Source of the DNA: Cladocopium goreaui
Lineage: Eukaryota; Sar; Dinophyceae; Suessiales; Symbiodiniaceae
Length of the DNA: 64,000 nucleotides
Reading direction: 5' to 3'
Assembly (NCBI GenBank): GCA_947184155.2
Contig: CAMXCT020001084.1
Coordinates: 116,794-180,793, forward strand
Every line of letters begins with the position of its first letter. Within the stretch, counting starts at the first letter, position 1. This document shows, piece by piece, positions 58,031 through 64,000 of this stretch. The notes below the pieces were generated by a model that was not told the origin of the DNA, made no database searches, and saw nothing but the letters and a program-made list of their open reading frames with translations. Made by a program: the position numbers and the translations under genes.

Positions 58031-59830
58031 CATTGTTTTTCTAGGGTTTCAGAAGGGACGTTAGGCAGTTTTTGGGGTCGATTTTGGCGCTGTTCCGTCC
58101 TTCAGGGCCACTGTGTTTCCCCGTCCGGCAGGGTGCGTTTTCAGTCTCGGGAGGAAGAGCAGCAGCAGCAGCAATGGGAGCAGCAGGAGGGTTCTATATC
58201 GTATTGTACAAACAGTGGTATAACAATTGGTCGAAAACTATAAATAAAAGAAAAACTTGTCCAAAACTATTGTTTATTGTTTTTCTAGGGTTTCAGAAGG
58301 GACGTTAGGCAGTTTTTGGGGTCGATTTTGGCGCTGTTCCGTGCCTCAGGGCCACTATGTTTCCCCGTCCGGCAGGGTGCGTTTTCAGTCTCGGGAGGAA
58401 GAGCTGCAGCAGTACAAACAGTGGTATAAAAATTTGTCGAAAACTATAAAAACTTGTCCAAAACTATTGTTTTTCTAGGGTTTCAGAAGGGACGTTAGGC
58501 AGTTTTTGGGGTCGATTTTGGCGCCGTTCCGTCCTTCAGGGCCACTGTGTTTCCCCGTCCGGCAGGGTGCGTTTTCAGTCTCGGGAGGAAGAGCAGCAGC
58601 AGCAGCAACGGGAGCAGCAGGAGGGTCCTATATCTTATTGTACAAACAGTGGTATAACAATTGGTCGAAAACTATAAATAAAAACTTGTCCAAAACTATT
58701 GTTTTTCTAGGGTTTCAGAAGGGACGTTAGGCAGTTTTTGGGGTCGATTTTGGCGCTGTTCCGTCCCTCAGGGCCACTGTGCTTCCCTGTCCGGCAAAGT
58801 GCGTTTTGCGACTCGGGAGGAAGAGTAGCAGCAGCAACACGAGCAACAGGAGGGTTCTATGTCTCATTGTACAAACAGTGGATTAAAATTTGTCGAAAAC
58901 TATAAAAACTTGTCCAAAACTATTGTTTTTCTAGGGTTTCAGAAGGGACGTTAGGCAGTTTTTGGGGTCGATTTTGGCGCCGTTCCGTCCTTCAGGGCCA
59001 CTGTGTTTCCCCGTCCGGCAGGGTGCGTTTTCAGTCTCGGGAGGAAGAGCAGCAGCAGCAGCAACGGGAGCAGCAGGAGGGTCCTATATCTTATTGTACA
59101 AACAGTGGTATAAAAATTTGTCGAAAACTATAAAAACTTGTCCAAAACTATTGTTTTTCTAGGGTTTCAGAAGGGACGTTAGGTAGTTTTTGATGTCGAT
59201 TTTGGCGCTGTTCCGTCCTTCACGGCCACTGTGTTTCCCCGTTCGGCAGGGTGCGTTTTCAGTCTCGCGAGGAAGAGCAGCAGCAGCAACGGGAGCAGCA
59301 GGAGGGTTCTATATCTTATTGTACAAACAGTGGTATAACAATTGGTCGAAAACTATAAATAAAAACTTGTCCAAAACTATTGTTTTTCTAGGGTTTCAGA
59401 AGGGACGTTAGGCAGTTTTTGGGGTCGATTCCCCATCCGGCAGGGTGCGTTTTCAGTCTCGGGAGGAAGAGCAGCAGCAGCAACAGGAGCAAAAGGACGG
59501 TTCTATGTCTCATTGTACAAACAGTGGTATAAGAATTGGTCGAAGACTATAAAAACTTGTCCAAAACTATTGTTTTCTAGGGTTTCAGAAGGGACGTTAG
59601 GCATCGATTTTGGCGCTGTTCCGTCCTTCAGGGCCACTGTGTTTCCCCGTCCGGCAGGGTGCGTTTTCAGTCTCGGGAGGAAGAGCAGCAGCAGCAACGG
59701 GAGCAGCAGGAGGGTTCTATATCGTATTGTACAAACAGTGGTATAACAATTGGTCGAAAACTATAAATAAAAACTTGTCCAAAACTATTGTTTTTCTAGG
59801 GTTTCAGAAGGGACGTTAGGGAGTTTTTGG
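58030..59830. repeat. Tandem array of ~190-250-bp units
   Basis: The box GGGTTTCAGAAGGGACGTTA recurs near 58040, 58290, 58480, 58710, 58935, 59160, 59390, 59580 and 59795. Between boxes are TTTTGGCGCTGTTCCGTCC, GTCCGGCAGGGTGCGTTTTC, a CAGCAG tract, and GTACAAACAGTGGTATAA. Length changes come from the CAG tract and from loss of an AAATAAAAAC segment. Confidence 0.95.
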
Positions 59831-60070
59831 GCTCGATTTTGACGCTGTTAATATGTCGTCTCTTCTCCTGCGAACCTCTTTTATTGTCCGGGGTCGGCGG
59901 CAGGGGCGGCAGCCCTTAAATCCGGCCAGGGGCCCCCTGGCCGTGTCCTTGCCGAAGGCGTTTCTCTCCTCTCCGTAGGAGAGAGGGGCCGCCGCCCCAG
60001 CCGCCGACACCTTTGCCCGCCAAAAACCCCCGCGTTTTACGGTGTTTTGTGCTCTTCCCACTTTTTCCCA
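59831..60070. other. GC-rich stretch with short hairpins
   Basis: Contains a near-palindrome GGCCAGGGGCCCCCTGGCC at about 59924-59942 and CTCTCC-TCCGTA-GGAGAG at about 59967-59986. A related GGGCCCCTGGCCGG lies at 60518. No gene is recognised. Confidence 0.5.
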
Positions 60071-60084
60071 TTTTTCGGATCTTG

Positions 60085-60315
60085 TGGTTTAAGATGGGTC
60101 AACATGGGCCAACATAGGCCTCAAGATGGGCCAACATAGGCCTCAAGATGGGCCAACATAGCCCCAAGCTGGGCCAACATAGCCCCAAGATGGGCCAACA
60201 TAGCTCTAAGATGGGCCAACATAGCCCCAAGATGGGCCAACATAGCCCGCAGATGGGCCAACATTGCCCTCAAGATAGGCCAACATAGCCCCAAGATGGG
60301 CCCACATAGCCCCAA
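60085..60315. repeat. 21-bp minisatellite CAAGATGGGCCAACATAGCC
   Basis: About ten copies, and a second irregular cluster at 60395-60515. The minus-strand frame MLAHLGAMLAHLRA is a product of the 21-bp unit. Confidence 0.93.
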
Positions 60316-60839
60316 GATAGGCCGCCGACCATCAACATATCATGCGTTTTACAGCGTTTTTTTTGCTGTTCCCATTTTTCGGATCTTTTGGCTCAACATG
60401 AATCAACATGAGGCCAACATAGGCCAACATGGCCACAAGATGGGCCCACATTGCCCGCAAGATAGGCCAACATACGCCAACATAGGCCAACATAGCCACA
60501 CAATGGGCCTACATAGTTGGGCCCCTGGCCGGCTGTCGCGCGTAAGCGCTTAAATTCGGCTCCGCCGGCTCCCCACGAGTGGCTTGCCCTACGAGCGTCC
60601 CAGAGCGACTAGAGCTCTATGGTGAAGCGCGCCCCAAGCCGCCGACCCTCCGACGCCGGGCCCCGAAAAACACCAAAAATCCTTCAGGAGGGTGGGGGAG
60701 AGCTTTTTGGCCGGAATCCGGGTCGCTCATCAGCGTCTCCAAGAGCATTCCCCCCCCCCCGTTTTGAGGGTACCTAAAATCGGAAAAAAGCGCCGTTTTG
60801 ACACATTTTTCGGACGATTTTTCGCTTTTCGAAAGTCAC

Positions 60840-61392
60840 AAAATGCTGTAAATTACAGCATTTTTGCGTTTTGACGTCTTTTGCGGGAGCAATGAAAAAA
60901 AGCAGAAAATGCTGTAAATACCAATACTTTTTAGACCGGAGATGCACAAAACACCGCAAATACCAGTGTTTTTGAAAGCCAAGCAAAAAAACACTGTAAA
61001 TTACAGCATTTTTGGCAAGTTGATCGCAAAAAATGCTGGTATTTACACTGTTTTTGCAATTTCAAGAAACGTGGAAGGCACGAAACACTGTAAATAGCGG
61101 TGTTTTAGCCACTTTTGGGCGCTGAAACGTTGGTATTTACACGGTTTTTTGCCCGTGACGGCGCCAAACCCCTGTAAATTACAGCATTTTTTGCACTTTT
61201 TGAACCGATGTTTTGCCTTGATGAACGCAAAAAACGCTGGTATTTACGCGTTTCCAAAAAAATCGAAGATCGTGACGTGAACGAAACCCTGTAAATAACA
61301 GTGTTTTAGCCACTTTGGGGGACTAAAACTGTGGTATTTACGCGGGTTCTTGCCAGCTGACAGCGCAATATGCTGTAAATTACAGCACTTTG
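60840..61392. repeat. Field of about twelve short hairpins
   Basis: TGCTGTAAATTACAGCA and partial versions recur every 35-60 bp. Three forms occur: the palindrome TGTAAATTACA, TGTAAATACCA, and its reverse complement TGGTATTTACA. They are flanked by A- or T-runs. Confidence 0.9.
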
Positions 61393-61534
61393 TGCGCTGT
61401 TTATGTTCAATTTTTAAACCGCGATGCTTTCACATGTTCTTTGCATTATTTTGCACTCTTCCACAAGAAACAACGTTGCAGATTGAAACTGGACGACAGC
61501 GTGACCCGAAAGAAAGCTGGAGGGAGGAGACGCA

Positions 61535-62215
61535 CAGAAGCTTTTACCCACACACACAGGGGCTTTTACACAGAGAAGTCTTTACACAAAGGAGCTTTTT
61601 ACATACAGAAGGTTTTACACAGAGAAGTCTTTACTCTAAGGTGCTTTTGCAGACAAACGTCTAGGAGCTTTAACTCACAGAAGTTTTTACACGAAGAAGT
61701 CTTTACACAGAGGGCTTTTTACACACAGACGCGTTTGCACACAGAAGCTTTTACACAGAGAAGCCTTTACACAGAGGAGCGTTTACACACCAAAGCGTTT
61801 ACACACAGCAAGCTTTTACACACGCAGGGGCTTTTACACATTTACACAGAGTAGCTTTTTACACACAGAAGGTTTTACACAGAGAAGTCTTTCCTCTGAG
61901 GAGCTTTTTCACACAAACGTCTTGGAGCTTTTACACACAAAAGCTGTTACACAAAGAAGTCTTTACACAGAGAGCTTTAACACACAGACGCGTTTACACA
62001 CAGAAACTTTTACACAGAGAAGCCTTTACACAGAGAGTTTTTATACACGGAAGCTTTTACACACAGAGAAATCTTTACAAAGACGTGCTTTCACACAGAG
62101 AAGCTTTTACACAAAAAAGTCTTTACACAAAGTGGTTTTTACACACAGAAACTTTTACACACAAAAGCTTTTACACAGAGAAGTCTTTGCACAGAGGCGC
62201 CTTTACACGAAGTAA
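61535..62215. repeat. 21-bp TTTACACAGAGAAGC minisatellite
   Basis: More than 25 degenerate copies of a unit near 20-22 bp. In the plus strand they read as heptads like LYTQRSF, giving long spurious frames. Also present at 63455-64000, running past the window edge. Confidence 0.93.
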
Positions 62216-62440
62216 CAAGTTGAAATCGGCAGCAGTTCTTTAGGAAAAACCCTTCGCAGGAGCTTTCGGGAACTCACTTGCTCCCCAAAAAATCGTCTAT
62301 TCCAACAAATATGTTCCAAAAAACCTAAGGAATATACTTATTTCTGAAGCAGGTCCTCATTCAGTAACTTTCACGCCCTCACTGCGATGAAATGGAGGGC
62401 CGAGTGGTCCGGCGGAGCCGACGAGGGGCGTCAGCCCAAA

Positions 62441-64000
62441 ATTCGGCTCCGCCGGCTCCACACGAGTGGCTTGCCCTACGAGCGTCCCAGAGCGACTAGA
62501 GCTCTAAGGTGAGGCGCGCCCCAAGCCGCCGACCCTCCGACGCCGGGCCCCGAAAAACACCAAAAATCCTTCAGGAGAGTGGGGGAGAGCTTTTTGGCCG
62601 GAATCCGGGTCGCTCATCAGCGTCTTCAAGAGCATTCCCCCCCCCCCCGTTTGGAGGGTACCTAAAATCGGAAAAAAGCGCCGTTTTGAGACATTTTTCG
62701 GACGATTTTCAACTTTTCGAAAGTCACAAAATGCTGTAAATTACAGCATTTTTGCGTTTTAACCTCTGTTGCGGGAGCCATGCAAAAACGCAGAAAATGC
62801 TGTAAATACCAATACTTTTTGGACCTGAGATGCACAAAACACTGCAAATACCAGTGTTTTTGCAAGCAAAGCAAAAAAAACACTGTAAATTACAGCATTT
62901 TTGGCAAGTTGATCGCAAAAAATGCTGGTATTTACACTGTTTTTGCAATTTCAAGAAAACGTGGAAGGCACGAAACACTGTAAATAGCGGTGTTTTGGCC
63001 ACTTTTGGGCGCTGAAACGCTGGTATTTACACCGTTTTTTGCCCGTGACGGCGCCAAACCCCTGTAAATTACAGCATTTTTTGCACTTTTTGAACCGATG
63101 TTTTGCCTTGATGAACGCAAAAAACGCTGGTATTTACGCGTTTCCCAAAAAATCGAAGATCGTGACGTGAACGAAACACTGTAAATAACAGTGTTTTAGC
63201 CACTTTGGGGGACTAAAACTGTGGTATTTACGCGGGTTCTTGCCAGCTGACAGCGCAATATGCTGTAAATGACAGCGCAATATGCTGTAAATTACAGCAC
63301 TTTGTGCGCTGTTTATGTTCAATTTTTAAACGCGCGATGCTTTCACATGTTCTTTGCATTATTTTGCACTCTTCCACAAGAAACAACGTTGCAGATTGAA
63401 ACTGGACGACAGCGTGACCCGAAAGAAAGCTGGAGGGAGGAGACGCACAGAAGCTTTTACCCACACACACACAGGGGCTTTTACACAGAGAAGTCTTTAC
63501 ACAAAGGAGCTTTTTACATACAGAAGGTTTTACACAGAGAAGTCTTTACTCTAAGGTGCTTTTGCAGACAAACGTCTAGGAGCTTTTACTCACAGAAGTT
63601 TTACACGAAGAAGTCTTTACACAGAGGGCTTTTTACACACAGACGCGTTTGCACACAGAAGCTTTTTCACAGAGAAGCCTTTACACAGAGGAGCGTTTAC
63701 ACACCAAAGCGTTTACACACAGCAAGCTTTTACACACGCAGGGGCTTTTACACAGAGAAGCCTTTACACAGAGGAGCTTTTTACCCACAGAAGGTTTTAC
63801 ACAGAGAAGTCTTCCTCTGAGGAGCTTTTTCACACAAACGTCTTGGAGCTTTTACACACAAAAGCTGTTACACAAAGAAGTCTTTACACAGAGAGCTTTA
63901 ACACACAGACGCGTTTACACACAGAAACTTTTACACAGAGAAGCCTTTACACAGAGAGTTTTTACACACGGAAGCTTTTACACACAGAGAAATCTTTACA
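62441..64000. repeat. 1.9-kb complex tandem unit, copy 2 (open at window end)
   Basis: Same order as copy 1, with its hairpin field at 62728-63302. It has an extra 20-bp duplication (GACAGCGCAATATGCTGTAA) near 63250-63290, and small indels in the minisatellite. The copy continues beyond 64000. Confidence 0.93.

Larger units (their letters stand above)
60545..62440. repeat. 1.9-kb complex tandem unit, copy 1
   Basis: The copy starts at AAATTCGGCTCCGCCGGCTC. Order: GC-rich leader with a C-run (60752-60762), hairpin field (60840-61390), TGACCCGAAAGAAAGCTGGA link, then a 21-bp TTTACACA minisatellite (61535-62215) and a 200-bp tail. The second copy starts at 62438, giving an offset of 1886-1908 bp. 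Confidence 0.93.

Noticed and set aside
57531..58064. Poly-Ala/Ser/Gln reading frames
   Set aside because: Products of CAG repeat expansion; frame lengths follow tract length, not conserved codons.
60085..60315. Possible CRISPR-like or short regularly spaced repeat
   Set aside because: The 21-bp units are directly adjacent with no spacers, so it is a simple minisatellite.
61350..61664. Plus-strand frame starting MPADSAICCKLQHF and reading into heptads
   Set aside because: The second 1.9-kb copy opens a different, longer frame, and indels between copies are not multiples of three.

Overview
The window looks like a eukaryotic, intron-rich and repeat-dominated nuclear scaffold, most probably from a dinoflagellate (for example Symbiodiniaceae). 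I base this on near-identical tandem genomic units, all recognisable genes lying on the minus strand, GC as well as GT splice donors, a Ty1/copia-type element whose reverse transcriptase core reads HGDD, and many minisatellites. The lineage is an inference. No rRNA, tRNA or CRISPR array was recognised.

Layout. (1) 1-40595: a tandem array of units of about 7 kb. There are six near-complete or partial copies plus a terminal fragment, broken by a 100-N gap at 6189-6288. The units alternate between two subtypes, so the larger period is about 14.2-14.4 kb. Their minus strand carries small exons. The clearest encode an SH3-like fold with a G-x-V-x-G-F-D-E-D-G core, an exon with a variable LTG tripeptide repeat, and exons around KHELCQVA, VGDRVF and VGVDEDGD. 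Traced by splice sites and phase, every unit carries lesions, but each exon is intact somewhere. (2) 40596-41330: an old, internally deleted relic of the unit. (3) 41723-44597: a four-exon minus-strand gene whose phases match across three introns. It has an unrecognised N-terminal part, a Thr-rich linker and three near-identical F5/8C (discoidin)-like domains. 44983-45188 is an orphan last exon. (4) 45248-48830: nested segmental duplications made of microsatellites, a roughly 170-bp repeat and a 15-bp GT-rich minisatellite. (5) 49868-51815: a second minus-strand gene with one F5/8C-like domain and a DUF1554/endostatin-like domain. (6) 52905-57500: a frameshifted copia-type retrotransposon on the minus strand. 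(7) 57520-64000: satellite DNA. It contains CAG-rich repeats, a repeat array of about 190-250 bp, a 21-bp minisatellite, and a 1.9-kb tandem unit holding a field of short TGTAAATTACA hairpins followed by a 21-bp TTTACACA minisatellite.

The two F5/8C genes are paralogous in that domain and probably encode secreted or surface carbohydrate- or ligand-binding proteins. The module array may be a decaying tandem gene family or part of a giant repetitive gene. The main unusual signals are the dimeric array with reciprocal lesions, several unit-specific fold-back duplications that look like template-switch scars, and the duplicated hairpin field near the right end.
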